Of a DNA stretch of 64,000 bases, positions 35,126 to 44,130 are shown one piece after another. Source of the DNA: Tsuneonella flava. Lineage in GTDB: Bacteria > Pseudomonadota > Alphaproteobacteria > Sphingomonadales > Sphingomonadaceae. The notes under the pieces were generated by a model. It was not told the origin of the DNA, ran no database searches, and saw only the letters and a program-made list of their open reading frames with translations. Location of the stretch: positions 62,001-126,000 of the forward strand of contig NZ_PHSO01000003.1 in NCBI RefSeq assembly GCF_002870965.1. Reading direction: 5' to 3'. A program made the position numbers and the translations under genes. Each line of letters begins with the position of its first letter. The first letter of the stretch is position 1.

Positions 35126-36361
35126 TCATCCGGCGGCGCGGAACCGGGCGATGAAAAATCCGTCCATTCCCCCTGCGTCGGGCAGCATCGATGGATCGGT
35201 ACGCACCCATCCTTCCGCCGTGGGCTGCAACCCGGCAGGCAGTTCGTCCGCTGTAACTGGTGCGGGCGGTAGCGCACATTGAGCAGCCTGCTGCTCACCT
35301 TCCTCCGGTTCGAGCGAACAGGTCGCGTAAACCAGCGTGCCACCCGGTGTCAGCCACTGCGCCGCCCGCGCGAGAATTGCCGCCTGCAATTCGGCCATCT
35401 CTGCGATCTGCGCCGCGTGGATACGGTGCAGCACATCGGGATGGCGGCGGGCAGTGCCGGTGGCGGTACACGGCGCGTCGAGCAGGATCGCATCGTATGT
35501 GCAACCCGGCTCCCATGTCAGCGCATCGGCAGCGACCACTTCTGCACTCAAGCCGGTGCGGTCAAGATTGTCGACCAGTCGGTCGAGCCGCTTGGCGCTC
35601 TTGTCGATCGCTGTCACTTGCCATCCGGCGGCGGCGAGTTGCAATGTCTTGCCACCCGGCGCAGCGCACAAGTCCAGCACGCGGCGCCCTTCGCCCGCAC
35701 CCAGCAAGCGTGCGGGAAGCGATGCAGCAATGTCCTGCACCCACCACGCGCCCGCCTCGAACCCGGCCAGCCGCTCCACCGCGCTGCCCCGCGCGAGCCG
35801 GACATGGCCGGGCGCAAGGCTGGTGCCGCCCAGTTCCGCAGCCCAATGTTCGGTCTGGCTCCAGTCCTTGATCGCCAGATCGAGCGGAGGCAGTGCAGCC
35901 AGCGCAGTGGCGATTGGCCCGGCCCGCTCGCTCCACCGCGCAGCAACCTCTGGCGGCAGAGTGGGGGCATCGGGCAATGTCACGCCCTGCTTCACCAGTG
36001 CGGAAAACACCCCATGAGCCAGACGGCGCGGCCCGCCGGTGAGCAGTTCCAACCCGGTGGCGATCACCGCATGCGGCGGCGTATCGAGCCGCAGCCATTG
36101 CGCCAGCATCATCCGCAGCACCATGCGCGGCTTGGCATCGTCGGGCAGAATCTGCTGTGTCGCACCGTCGATCATGGCATCGAGATCGCGCAGCCAGCGC
36201 AAGCTCTCCCCGGCAATCGCACGGGCCAGCGCCCGGTCGCTCGGCGTCAGCCCTTTCGCAGCGGAGCGTTCCGCGAGATCGAGTGTTTCACCCCGGCGCA
36301 TCACTGCATCGAGCATACGGAGCGCGGCAGTGCGCGCGGGCAATCCCTGAACTTTGGCCAT
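35126..36361 (-). CDS. RsmB/NOP2-family RNA (cytosine-5) methyltransferase
   Basis: A 411-residue enzyme. The N-terminal NusB-like helical domain is followed by the Rossmann methyltransferase with motif I VLDLCAAPGGKTLQLA, the catalytic cysteines in LLDAPCTATGTARRHPDV (motif IV) and LVYATCSLEPEEGEQQ (motif VI), and motif X-like GFFIARF at the end. RsmB makes m5C967 of 16S rRNA. The start at 36361 fits the NusB domain; ATG 36418 would overlap the divergent SDHAF4-like start. It is divergent from that gene by about 50 bases. Confidence 0.93.
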   Translation of the reverse strand: MAKVQGLPARTAALRMLDAVMRRGETLDLAERSAAKGLTPSDRALARAIAGESLRWLRDLDAMIDGATQQILPDDAKPRMVLRMMLAQWLRLDTPPHAVIATGLELLTGGPRRLAHGVFSALVKQGVTLPDAPTLPPEVAARWSERAGPIATALAALPPLDLAIKDWSQTEHWAAELGGTSLAPGHVRLARGSAVERLAGFEAGAWWVQDIAASLPARLLGAGEGRRVLDLCAAPGGKTLQLAAAGWQVTAIDKSAKRLDRLVDNLDRTGLSAEVVAADALTWEPGCTYDAILLDAPCTATGTARRHPDVLHRIHAAQIAEMAELQAAILARAAQWLTPGGTLVYATCSLEPEEGEQQAAQCALPPAPVTADELPAGLQPTAEGWVRTDPSMLPDAGGMDGFFIARFRAAG

Positions 36362-36410
36362 TGCCAGCCCCCTATCCGCGATTGCATCGGCTGGCCAGCG
36401 GGTCCATTCT

Positions 36411-36575
36411 ATGGACATGACTGAAAAGACCACGCCCCCTCGCAAGAAGTTCGAGAAACCCGCCCACTGGACCAACGAGCCCCTGCCGAGGCCGCAAGAG
36501 GGCAAAGTGGACGAGGAACTCAGCCCCACCCGTTATGGCGACTGGGTGAAAGACGGGATCGCGATCGATTTCTGA
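36411..36575 (+). CDS. DUF1674 / SDHAF4-like succinate dehydrogenase assembly protein
   Basis: A 54-residue protein (52 if the ATG at 36417 is used). The C-terminal signature RYGDWVKDGIAIDF is diagnostic of the DUF1674/SDHAF4 family, whose members help attach FAD-containing SdhA to SdhB and protect complex II from oxidative damage. The N-terminus is short, basic and Pro-rich. sdh genes are not in the window. It shares the last base of its stop with the start of the next gene (TGATG), so the two are translationally coupled. Confidence 0.88.
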   Translation: MDMTEKTTPPRKKFEKPAHWTNEPLPRPQEGKVDEELSPTRYGDWVKDGIAIDF

Positions 36576-36832
36576 TGGCGCACCAGTTCTCTGCCGATGA
36601 ACGCGCTGCGCTGCTGGCGATCAAGGGTGTTGGGCCGACTGTGATTCAACGGCTGGAGGAAATCGGCGTGGCCAGCTTCGACGATCTGGCGGAAACCTCG
36701 GTCGAAACGGTCTGCAACCGCGTGGCCGCCGCGTTGGGTGCATCGTGCTGGAAAAACAGCCCTCAGGCGAAGGGCGCGATTGCCGCCGCAATAGATTATG
36801 CGCGAACGCGGACGGGCGCGGTGAGCCAGTAA
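36575..36832 (+). CDS. Helix-hairpin-helix protein (Cdd1/pathogenicity-locus-like)
   Basis: An 85-residue protein with a helix-hairpin-helix motif LLAIKGVGPTVIQRLEEIGVASFDDLAE (about 14-41), typical of non-specific DNA binding. Cdd1-like proteins have the same length and layout with a following CNRVAAALGASCW-type segment. No enzyme activity is known. It is coupled to the SDHAF4-like gene by a TGATG overlap, but a functional link between the two is unclear. Confidence 0.78.
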   Translation: MAHQFSADERAALLAIKGVGPTVIQRLEEIGVASFDDLAETSVETVCNRVAAALGASCWKNSPQAKGAIAAAIDYARTRTGAVSQ

Positions 36833-37086
36833 CCGGGATCCCGCTTCTGGCGCCCCACTGCGTTCGCGATGACGAGGGCAGGAGGAAGGCGGCGGCGGCG
36901 GCGGTAGCCGGGCCACTCCACCCACCACCCCGTCACCCCGGCCCCCGAGCCGGGGTCCAGCTCCCCTAGGCACAGCGCGGAAGAACAGCGGGGCCCCGGA
37001 TCAAGTCCGGGGCGACGGCGCGCAGGGGGGAAAGGGCTTATACAGGGATGGCGGGTTTGTGCGTTACGCTGACCGTGGCGCCCACA
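36833..37086. other. Gap after the HHH gene with REP-like repeats
   Basis: A convergent gap of 254 bases between the helix-hairpin-helix gene and the P450 gene. It starts with a fragment resembling the ends of the 23712 repeat (GCGTTCGCGATGACGAG), then a GGC-rich stretch, then the palindrome pair at 36931-37017. I see no gene. Confidence 0.5.
36931..37017. repeat. Pair of REP-like palindromes in inverted arrangement
   Basis: The first unit is CGTCA then CCCCGGC...GCCGGGG with GTCCAGCT following; the second, 38 bases later, is CCCCGGA-TCAAG-TCCGGGG followed by CGACG. Their outer ends are mirror images. This is a BIME-type unit of the repeat family also present at 23862. It may act as a transcriptional terminator or RNA-stability element between the converging genes. 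Confidence 0.75.
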
Positions 37087-38499
37087 TCACAGCGGCTTGA
37101 ATTCCACCTTCAGCCCGTCTCTCGGCTTCGGGATCGGCCATGCCTGCCACTCGGGCGAATAGCCCGGTTCGATCTCGATGCGATATTGCTGCAGCAACTG
37201 CGCCATCAGGATCTTCACCTGCATATAGGCGAAATGCAGGCCCAGGCACATATGCGCGCCCCCGCCGAACGGCACCCAGGCATATTTATGGCGCGCCTTC
37301 TCTGCCTCACGCGTGAAGCGCATCGGATCGAACCGCTCGGGATTGTCCCAGTGTTCTTCCGAATGGTGCACCAGATGGGTGTTGATCCCGATCCCCGCCC
37401 CGGCGGGAATGGTATATCCGCCGAATTCGAACGAACGCAGCGCCCGGCGCGGCGTGCTGGGCACCGGGGGCACGATCCGCAGCGCTTCCTTGAACGCCAT
37501 TTCGGTCAATTCCATCTTGCCCAGATCGCTATATTCCAACGGGCGCGGCCTGCCCTGCGCGTCCGGCCCACCGGTCACGGCAATCGCTTCCTGACGCAAT
37601 TTTTCCTGCCATTCGGGATGCATGGCCAACTGCCACACCAACGTCGTCGCGCTGGAGGTGATGGTGTCGTGCGCGGCCATCATCAGGAAGTTCATGTGAT
37701 CGACCACTTCGTCCACCGGCAGCAGGCTGCCGTCTTCGCGCGTGGCAGTGGCGAACTGGCTGAACATATCCTGCCCCCCGCCTTCGGCACGACGGCGGTG
37801 GGTTTCGGCGGTGAAAAATTCCACCAGATATTTGCGGCCATCGACCCCGCGCTTCATCATCGTGAACGGCAACGGAGTGCGGATCGGAGCGACCGACGCC
37901 TGCACCATATCGACGAACGCGGCATTGATCTTGTCGGCTTCCGGCCCCCACGGGATGCCGATGAAGCTGTCTGCCGCAAGGTCGAGCGTCAGCGACTTGA
38001 TCGCCGGATAGAATTCGCGCCGCCCTGCCCAGTTCTTCGTTTCCTGCGCGATCCCGCGGTTGAGCGCCCCGGCGTAGTGGCGCATCGGTTCGGGCTTGAA
38101 CGCAATCGACAGCGCCCGCCGATCCGCCCGGTGGTGGTCGAAATCCATCAGCATCAGCCCGCGCGGGAACAACTGGTCGAGCAATGGGCCCCAGCCCTGT
38201 TCGGACGAAAACAGCTTGTCCCGGTCGAACAGCACCAGTTCGTTGGCATCGGCACCAACCAGCATCACGCCCCAGCCACCGAAGGCACGATTTTTGTAAA
38301 CCGGGCCATATTTGGCGACCATATCGCGCGCAAAGCCGTGCGGATCGGCCAACATGCGGAATGTGTTGCCGACCACTGGCCAGCCGGATTCGCCAGGAAT
38401 ATGCGCGACATCGGCTTCGCTCAGCCGCCCTTCGCTCCAATGCCTGGGCGGTGTGTCGTGATGCGTTTCCGCCGGTGCGGCGGGAGCGAGCGTTGCCAT
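37087..38499 (-). CDS. Cytochrome P450
   Basis: A 470-residue bacterial P450. The I-helix oxygen-activation motif is AAHDTITSS (275-283), the K-helix ExxR is EALR (Glu338, Arg341), the meander region has PERFDPMRF, and the heme-thiolate loop is FGGGAHMCLG with Cys418. There is no membrane anchor and no fused reductase, so it needs external ferredoxin. The start follows GGAGG at the right distance. It is the last gene of the mrp-iorB-hemH run, but a palindrome sits in its 36-base leader, suggesting separate control. Substrate unknown. Confidence 0.94.
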   Translation of the reverse strand: MATLAPAAPAETHHDTPPRHWSEGRLSEADVAHIPGESGWPVVGNTFRMLADPHGFARDMVAKYGPVYKNRAFGGWGVMLVGADANELVLFDRDKLFSSEQGWGPLLDQLFPRGLMLMDFDHHRADRRALSIAFKPEPMRHYAGALNRGIAQETKNWAGRREFYPAIKSLTLDLAADSFIGIPWGPEADKINAAFVDMVQASVAPIRTPLPFTMMKRGVDGRKYLVEFFTAETHRRRAEGGGQDMFSQFATATREDGSLLPVDEVVDHMNFLMMAAHDTITSSATTLVWQLAMHPEWQEKLRQEAIAVTGGPDAQGRPRPLEYSDLGKMELTEMAFKEALRIVPPVPSTPRRALRSFEFGGYTIPAGAGIGINTHLVHHSEEHWDNPERFDPMRFTREAEKARHKYAWVPFGGGAHMCLGLHFAYMQVKILMAQLLQQYRIEIEPGYSPEWQAWPIPKPRDGLKVEFKPL

Positions 38500-38511
38500 C
38501 GAATCCTCCGT

Positions 38512-38537
38512 AGTTATTTACTTGAATGTAAGTAACT
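38512..38537. promoter_or_regulatory. TetR-like palindromic operator upstream of the P450 gene
   Basis: A 26-bp near-perfect palindrome: AGTTA and TAACT outside, TTACTT then ATGTAA inside, with few mismatches. It ends inside the hemH stop codon region and lies 13 bases from the P450 start, covering the position where RNA polymerase or a ribosome would load. The size and symmetry are those of TetR-family operators. No regulator gene is adjacent. Confidence 0.6.
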
Positions 38538-39567
38538 AGGAGCGGTTAATCCAGCCTGATAGTTCACGCCGCATCAGCGCCTCCAGCATGGCCATTCCCG
38601 CGTCGCCTGCATTGAGGCAGGCAAGCGGGGCAAACCGTTCGCCCCCTGCGGCCAGAAACTGTTCCCGCCCGCGAATCGCCAGCTCTTCCAATGTTTCGAG
38701 ACAATCCGCGGAAAAGCCCGGCGCGGCGATAGCAATCCGCTTCGTCCCCTTCCGCGCCTCTTCCTCCAGCACCAGATCGGTAGCGGGTTCAAGCCATTTG
38801 GCCTTGCCGAAGCGGCTTTGGAACGTGGTCGCGAAACGCATGCCCGGACGGTTCATGGCCGCCTCCAGCAGACGCGCTGTCTTCTGACAGTGACAGTGGT
38901 ACGGATCGCCCAGTTCCAGTGTCCGCGCAGGCATCCCGTGGAAACTGAGCAGCAGGAGATCGGGCGCAAAGCCCAGCGCATCGAGCTGCGCCCCCAGATC
39001 GGTGGCCAGTGCATCGATATACAGCGGATCGTCGTGGTAAGCAGGCAGCGTTCGCATCGCCGGTTGCCAACGCATTGTCCGCAGGCTGTCCGCAGCTTTG
39101 TCCACAACCGTCGCGGTCGTCGCACCACAATATTGCGGGTAAAGCGGGGCCAGCAGAATCCGGTCGCAGCCGGCTTGCTTCAGCCTCGCGAGTTCATCCC
39201 CGATAGCGGGCTGACCATAGCGCATCGCCCAGCCGACCTGCACCCCGTCACCCAGCCGCATCTGCAGCCGTTCCGCCTGTTCGGCGGTGATGGCGGCGAG
39301 AGGCGAACCTTTCTCGGTCCAGACCTGCCGGTAAGCATGGGCGCTTTTTTTAGGGCGGGTCGTCAACACGATCCCGCGCAGGATCGGCTGCCATACCAAT
39401 GGCGGAATCTCGACCACGCGCGGATCGGAGAGGAATTCGGCCAGATAGCGTTTCACCGACCGCGCATCGGGCGCATCGGGCGTGCCGAGATTGACCAGCA
39501 GAACACCCACCCGACCGGATTTTACCGGAGGATGGTCGGGCGGAAGGGTTTGAGATCGTTCGCTCAT
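38536..39567 (-). CDS. hemH: Ferrochelatase
   Basis: A 343-residue enzyme that inserts Fe2+ into protoporphyrin IX, the last step of heme synthesis. It begins its conserved core with LLVNLGTPDAP (about 24-34), has LLAPLYPQYCGATTATV (the metal-chelate cleft), the catalytic-histidine LLLSFHGMPARTLELGDPYHCHCQKTA and FQSRFGKAKWLEP. It is probably membrane-associated and without iron-sulfur cluster cysteines at the C-terminus. Its start overlaps the stop of the IorB-like gene (ATGA). A P450 gene follows, a plausible user of the heme. Confidence 0.96.
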   Translation of the reverse strand: MSERSQTLPPDHPPVKSGRVGVLLVNLGTPDAPDARSVKRYLAEFLSDPRVVEIPPLVWQPILRGIVLTTRPKKSAHAYRQVWTEKGSPLAAITAEQAERLQMRLGDGVQVGWAMRYGQPAIGDELARLKQAGCDRILLAPLYPQYCGATTATVVDKAADSLRTMRWQPAMRTLPAYHDDPLYIDALATDLGAQLDALGFAPDLLLLSFHGMPARTLELGDPYHCHCQKTARLLEAAMNRPGMRFATTFQSRFGKAKWLEPATDLVLEEEARKGTKRIAIAAPGFSADCLETLEELAIRGREQFLAAGGERFAPLACLNAGDAGMAMLEALMRRELSGWINRS

Positions 39568-41873
39568 ATGCCCTCAGAGATGAGCGGCAGGCGCCGCATA
39601 CGCAAGTCCGTTGCCGATTGCAGAGCGTTGGCAATCGCCGGCGCAGCAACCGCGACACCGATTTCGCCCGGATCGGCCGGTAGCCCGTTGCCTGCGATAA
39701 ATTCCACAGTCACTTCAGGGGCATCGCCCAGTCTCGGCAAAGCCAGCCCCGCCAGACGCCCGCTGGTGGGAGCTCCTTTGCTGTATGAAAACGCAGAGCC
39801 GGTCGCCAGGCTCATTCCGAACAGCAACCCGCCCTCGATCTGCTGGCGGGCAATGTCGAGATTGACGATCCGCCCGAGATCGACTGCCGCCGCCAGCTTA
39901 CTGACTTTGACGCCGCCATCGCCCGCATGGGCCGTGGCGACACAGGCGATCCGGGCGACGGCTTCTTCCGGCGCTTCGGGATCGGCACTGCCGCCCGTGC
40001 CCCCGTCCCCACCGATACGCCAGCAGGCGATGCCTTGCCCGCTCTTGTCCGCGCCGCCATCCCATTGAGCCAGCCGCGCAGCGCGTTGCAGGCATTCGGC
40101 CAGCCGGGGATCTTCGCCCAGCAGTTCCATCCGATACGACAAAGGCTCTCGCCCCACGCGCTTAGCCAGTTCATCGACAAAGCACTCGACCGCGAAAGCG
40201 AGATAGGCATGGGCGTTCCCCCGCATCCGCCCGCTAGGCAGGCCGACATTCACCGGCACATGATCGATCGCGATATCGGGAATGGCATAGGGCACCAGCG
40301 CACCTTCGAACGCCAGCGGATCGGCGGCGCTGTCAGTCACCCGCAAGGCCGCTTCCGCGGTTTTGTTGTCGAACAGCCGTTTGCCGAATTCGCGGACAGT
40401 GGCAGGCATCGCCACCCTCAGCCGCAAACCGGTAGCAGTGCCGTTTTCCTTCGCAGTCCACCCACTGGCAAGGCAAGCCAGCGGCGCCCGCGGGCGACCG
40501 GCAACCGCCTCCTGCGCGCGCGACCAGATCAGTTGTACAGGGCGGCCCGCTGCCTGCGCCAGCACAGCGGCCTCTATCGCATGATCGTGTTCCAGCCGCC
40601 GGTCGAAGCTGCCGCCTGCTCCCATCGGGTAAATCACGACATCGCGGTCTGACAGACCCACCGCGCGGGCCGCAGCGCGCCGCGCATGTTCAGGCGCCTG
40701 ACTGGCGACCCACAGTTCCAGCCGCCCATCGGCCATCCGCGCAGTGGCACTGGCGGTTTCCAGCGTTGCATGAGTCGCCGGGGCAATGTCGTATCGATAG
40801 GTGACCGACGGATCGCCCAGCGCCGCATCGCCGCCACCGCGTGTGGCGATACGCACGGCATCGCCTTTCAGCAGAGCGTTATCCAGCTTCTGTTCGATGG
40901 AGTCGCTATCGGGCGCGGCGGAGAGTTTGAAGCGCGGCTTCAGCGCTTTCAACGCCTGTTCCGCCGCCCACCATGTCTCACCCAGCGCGGCAATCCAGCG
41001 TGGGTTCTTCACCACTTGCACCAGCCCGCGCACTTTGCGCGCAGCGGCCAGATCGAACCCGGTCAGTTCCTCTGTCCCTACCGGCCCGTGATGGATCGCG
41101 GCATAGATCATATTGGGCAAGCGCACGTCGCCTGCGAACAGATAGCTGCCATCGACTTTCGCCGGCAGATCGAGCCGCAGGTATGGCACCGTCTCGTCTT
41201 CGGCCAGCAGCCCCGGCCCTTCGCCATAGGGCTGCGGATTGATCGGTGGCGGATCGGGCGGCGAGAAGCGTGACGCGGCCCCTGCCAGTGCCGCGAACGA
41301 TAGCTGTTTGCCATCGTGGAACACGAACCCGCTGTGCGCGTCGCATTCCTCCCATGCCACGCCCCAACGTTGGGCGGCGGCCATTACCAGCATCGCCCGC
41401 GCTGCGGCGGCCGCTTCGCGGGCCGGCCCTTCGAATGCCGCCAGCGACAGCCCCTCGGCCGTGGCGTTGAACGGTTCTTCCTGAGCATAGCGCAACGCCA
41501 GCAGCGCATCGGGCCCGTCGGCAAGGCCCGGCAACATCGGCATCCATAACGGCGCCCACTTGGCCGCCAGCGGAACATTGGCATAGGCGCCCGACACCGG
41601 CGCAGGCTCCACTGCAATCTGTCGCCAGTCGGCCCCCAGCTCGGCCGCGACCAGTTGCGGCAGCAGAGTCGTGATCCCCTGCCCCATTTCCAACTGCGGC
41701 ACAGCTACGGTCACTACTCCGTCGTGGGCGATTTTCAGCCAGGCGCCGAACGCCCATTCACCGCGGCCGGGGCTAAGCGGGGTGTCGAATTCGCGTGGCC
41801 ACAGGCTCCACGCGACAACCAGCCCGCCGCCGACCGCGGCACCTGCCAGCAATCCGCGCCGCGACAGCCGCAC
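39564..41873 (-). CDS. iorB: Molybdopterin-binding large subunit of a xanthine-oxidase-family dehydrogenase (IorB-like)
   Basis: A 769-residue protein with a twin-arginine signal (RLSRRGLLAGAAVGG), so it is exported to the periplasm. The molybdenum-binding repeats are visible as QLEMGQGITTLLPQLVAAELG near the N-terminus, PSGRMRGNAHAYLAFAVE in the middle and the AVDLGRIVNLDIARQQIEGGLLFG segment near the end. Isoquinoline-1-oxidoreductase-type subunits have this layout and pair with an IorA subunit. The start is GTG 41873, 3 bases after the mrp stop. The iorA-like gene is 31 kb away at 7902-8444. Substrate unknown. Confidence 0.9.
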   Translation of the reverse strand: MRLSRRGLLAGAAVGGGLVVAWSLWPREFDTPLSPGRGEWAFGAWLKIAHDGVVTVAVPQLEMGQGITTLLPQLVAAELGADWRQIAVEPAPVSGAYANVPLAAKWAPLWMPMLPGLADGPDALLALRYAQEEPFNATAEGLSLAAFEGPAREAAAAARAMLVMAAAQRWGVAWEECDAHSGFVFHDGKQLSFAALAGAASRFSPPDPPPINPQPYGEGPGLLAEDETVPYLRLDLPAKVDGSYLFAGDVRLPNMIYAAIHHGPVGTEELTGFDLAAARKVRGLVQVVKNPRWIAALGETWWAAEQALKALKPRFKLSAAPDSDSIEQKLDNALLKGDAVRIATRGGGDAALGDPSVTYRYDIAPATHATLETASATARMADGRLELWVASQAPEHARRAAARAVGLSDRDVVIYPMGAGGSFDRRLEHDHAIEAAVLAQAAGRPVQLIWSRAQEAVAGRPRAPLACLASGWTAKENGTATGLRLRVAMPATVREFGKRLFDNKTAEAALRVTDSAADPLAFEGALVPYAIPDIAIDHVPVNVGLPSGRMRGNAHAYLAFAVECFVDELAKRVGREPLSYRMELLGEDPRLAECLQRAARLAQWDGGADKSGQGIACWRIGGDGGTGGSADPEAPEEAVARIACVATAHAGDGGVKVSKLAAAVDLGRIVNLDIARQQIEGGLLFGMSLATGSAFSYSKGAPTSGRLAGLALPRLGDAPEVTVEFIAGNGLPADPGEIGVAVAAPAIANALQSATDLRMRRLPLISEGI

Positions 41874-41876
41874 CGA

Positions 41877-42860
41877 TCAGCTGCCCCTGCTATCCAGCCA
41901 CGCGCCCAGACGGCTGGCAATCGCAGTAAATGCGTCAGCCTGCGGCCCGTTGCCAGCAGCGGGCGGCTCCCCCGCGTCGCTCGCCTGCCGGATCGCGAGA
42001 TCGAGCGGGATACGGCCCAGAAACGGCAGGCCTTCCGCCTCCGCTTCGCTTTCCACTGCACCGCGCCCGAACGGATCGCTGACCTCGCCGCAATGGGGGC
42101 AGGCATAACCGGCCATATTCTCGACCATGCCGATCACCGGCACGTGCGCCTGCGCGAACAGTTCGGCAGCACGACGCGCGTCGATCAGCGCCAGATCCTG
42201 CGGCGTGGATACGATCACCGCTCCGGCAGGCTTATGCTTCTGGATCATCGTGATCTGCACATCGCCCGTGCCCGGCGGCAAATCGAGCAACAAAATATCG
42301 ACGCCCGACCAGTCGGCTTCCATCATCTGTACCAGTGCACCGCCCGCCATCGGGCCGCGCCATGCCACGGCCTTGCCCGGATCGACCAGGTGGCCGACCG
42401 ACAACACTTTGACACCATAGGGGCTGTCGAGCGGGATCAGTTGTTTATCCCGCGCCTTGGGACGCTGCCCTTGTGTATGGAGCAAAGTCGGCTGGCTGGG
42501 GCCATAGATATCGGCATCGACCACGCCCACCCGGCGCCCGGCCCGTGCCAGCGCGACTGCCAGATTGGTGGTCAGTGTCGATTTGCCGACCCCGCCCTTG
42601 CCCGATCCCACTGCCACGATCACCGGCCCGCCCGGTTCGGCGGCAGGCGCACGGTCGGCCATTAGCGCAACGCGCACATCGGCCACCCCTTCGACAGCCG
42701 AAAGCGCGGATTTTGTATCGCTTTCCAGCGCGGAGCGTTCGCGCGGATCCATCCCAGCTGCGTCGAGAACGACTGTAACGGTGCTGTCGCGGGATTTCAG
42801 CGAACGCACACGGGCGGCAATTGAGGCCGGTAAGCTGGCTCTGAGCAGGTTTTCATCCAT
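41877..42860 (-). CDS. Mrp/NBP35-family iron-sulfur carrier ATPase
   Basis: A 327-residue P-loop ATPase. The deviant Walker A is GSGKGGVGKS (85-94), the Walker B-like DLPPGTGD follows at about 193-200, and the CxxC that binds a bridging [4Fe-4S] cluster is CPHC (254-257). The N-terminal 70 residues form a short, divergent DUF59-like region. Mrp carries clusters to apoproteins. It lies directly upstream of iorB, whose partner subunit needs clusters, and of hemH. ATG 42860 is inside the divergent hflK promoter region. Confidence 0.92.
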   Translation of the reverse strand: MDENLLRASLPASIAARVRSLKSRDSTVTVVLDAAGMDPRERSALESDTKSALSAVEGVADVRVALMADRAPAAEPGGPVIVAVGSGKGGVGKSTLTTNLAVALARAGRRVGVVDADIYGPSQPTLLHTQGQRPKARDKQLIPLDSPYGVKVLSVGHLVDPGKAVAWRGPMAGGALVQMMEADWSGVDILLLDLPPGTGDVQITMIQKHKPAGAVIVSTPQDLALIDARRAAELFAQAHVPVIGMVENMAGYACPHCGEVSDPFGRGAVESEAEAEGLPFLGRIPLDLAIRQASDAGEPPAAGNGPQADAFTAIASRLGAWLDSRGS

Positions 42861-42936
42861 TATGCGGCCCGCACTAGCAGCAAAATCGCTGCCGCAACCC
42901 CTGTTTTTCCTGCGATCCCCACCTATAAGAGGTTCC

Positions 42937-44130
42937 ATGAAGATCACTGATGGGTTGGGACGCATGTTTGGCCGGGGTTCCGGCGGCATGGCGATGGCTG
43001 GAAAAAATCCCTGGGGCGGCTCCGGTAACGGTGGCGGCTCTAATGGGGATGGCGATGGTTCGGGGGGTGGCACGGATGGCGGCGATGGTTCTGCCCCCGA
43101 TGGCGACAAATCGCGCGGGCCGCGCAATCCGTGGCTGCCCGGCGGCGGCGAACCGCGCCGCTCGGCATCGATCGAAGACATCTTTCGCCAGCGCGGCCCC
43201 GAAGGCCCGCGGCGCGGCGGGCCCGGTGGCCCCGGTTTCCGTATGCCTGGTGCAGGTGGCGGGCGTAACTGGTTCCCTGTCGCAGTACTGGGCATCGCGG
43301 CGGTCTGGCTGGGCTTTTCGATGTTCCATCAGGTCGGGCCCAAGGAACAGGGCATTGTTACCACTTTCGGCAAATACAGCCGCACTTTGCAGCCGGGCCT
43401 CAACATCACTGCCCCCTGGCCGATTCAGGAAGTCGATGTCGAAGAAGTCAGCGAATTCCGTATCGATCAAATTCCAGAGGGGACCGGGCAGAAACTGATG
43501 CTGACCGGCGATCAGAACCTCGTCGACCTCAGCTATATCGTCCGCTGGAATATCAAGGATCTGAAACAGTTCCGTTTCCAGCTCGACGATCCGTCGCAAA
43601 CCGTGCGCGAAACGGCAGAGGCCGCGATGCGCGCTTCGGTGGCGGAGCGCAGGCTCAACGCGGTGCTGTCTGGCGAAGGGCGCGCGGATATCGAACTGGC
43701 GGTGAAAAACCGGATGCAGGCGATCCTCGATGCCTATAACTCCGGCGTTTCGATCCAGGGTGTCGAAATCCGCAAGACCGACCCGCCCAAGGAAGTGGAA
43801 GATGCGTTCAAGAACGTGTCCGCCGCCCAGCAGGAAGCGGAAAGCTATATCAATCAGGCAGAGGCTGCCGCGCAGCAGGTGCTGGCCCGCGCGCAGGGCG
43901 ATGCCGTGGCATTCAACAAAGTCTATGCCCAGTACAAACTGGCCCCCGAAGTGACCCGGCGGCGTATGTATTACGAAACGATGGAGCGTGTCCTGCGCGA
44001 TACCGACAAGACCGTGGTCGAAGCGCCCGGCGTGACGACATATCTGCCGCTGCCTGAAATGCGCCGCGGTGCGAAACAGTCCGCCAGCAACAGCACTGCG
44101 CCGAGCGCCAAACCGGCGGAGGGCCAGTGA
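42937..44130 (+). CDS. hflK: Membrane protease modulator HflK
   Basis: A 397-residue SPFH-domain protein. It starts with a long cytoplasmic Gly/Asp-rich tail (about residues 1-110, low complexity with GGSGNGGGSNGDGDG-type runs), one membrane helix (about 110-130, NWFPVAVLGIAAVWLGF), then the stomatin-like domain with VVTTFGKYSRTLQPGLNITAPWPI and the RRRMYYETMERVL helix near the end. HflK forms a large periplasmic cage with HflC around FtsH. It overlaps hflC by one base (TGATG). The glycine tail is longer than in enterobacteria, as usual in this class. Confidence 0.95.
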   Translation: MKITDGLGRMFGRGSGGMAMAGKNPWGGSGNGGGSNGDGDGSGGGTDGGDGSAPDGDKSRGPRNPWLPGGGEPRRSASIEDIFRQRGPEGPRRGGPGGPGFRMPGAGGGRNWFPVAVLGIAAVWLGFSMFHQVGPKEQGIVTTFGKYSRTLQPGLNITAPWPIQEVDVEEVSEFRIDQIPEGTGQKLMLTGDQNLVDLSYIVRWNIKDLKQFRFQLDDPSQTVRETAEAAMRASVAERRLNAVLSGEGRADIELAVKNRMQAILDAYNSGVSIQGVEIRKTDPPKEVEDAFKNVSAAQQEAESYINQAEAAAQQVLARAQGDAVAFNKVYAQYKLAPEVTRRRMYYETMERVLRDTDKTVVEAPGVTTYLPLPEMRRGAKQSASNSTAPSAKPAEGQ

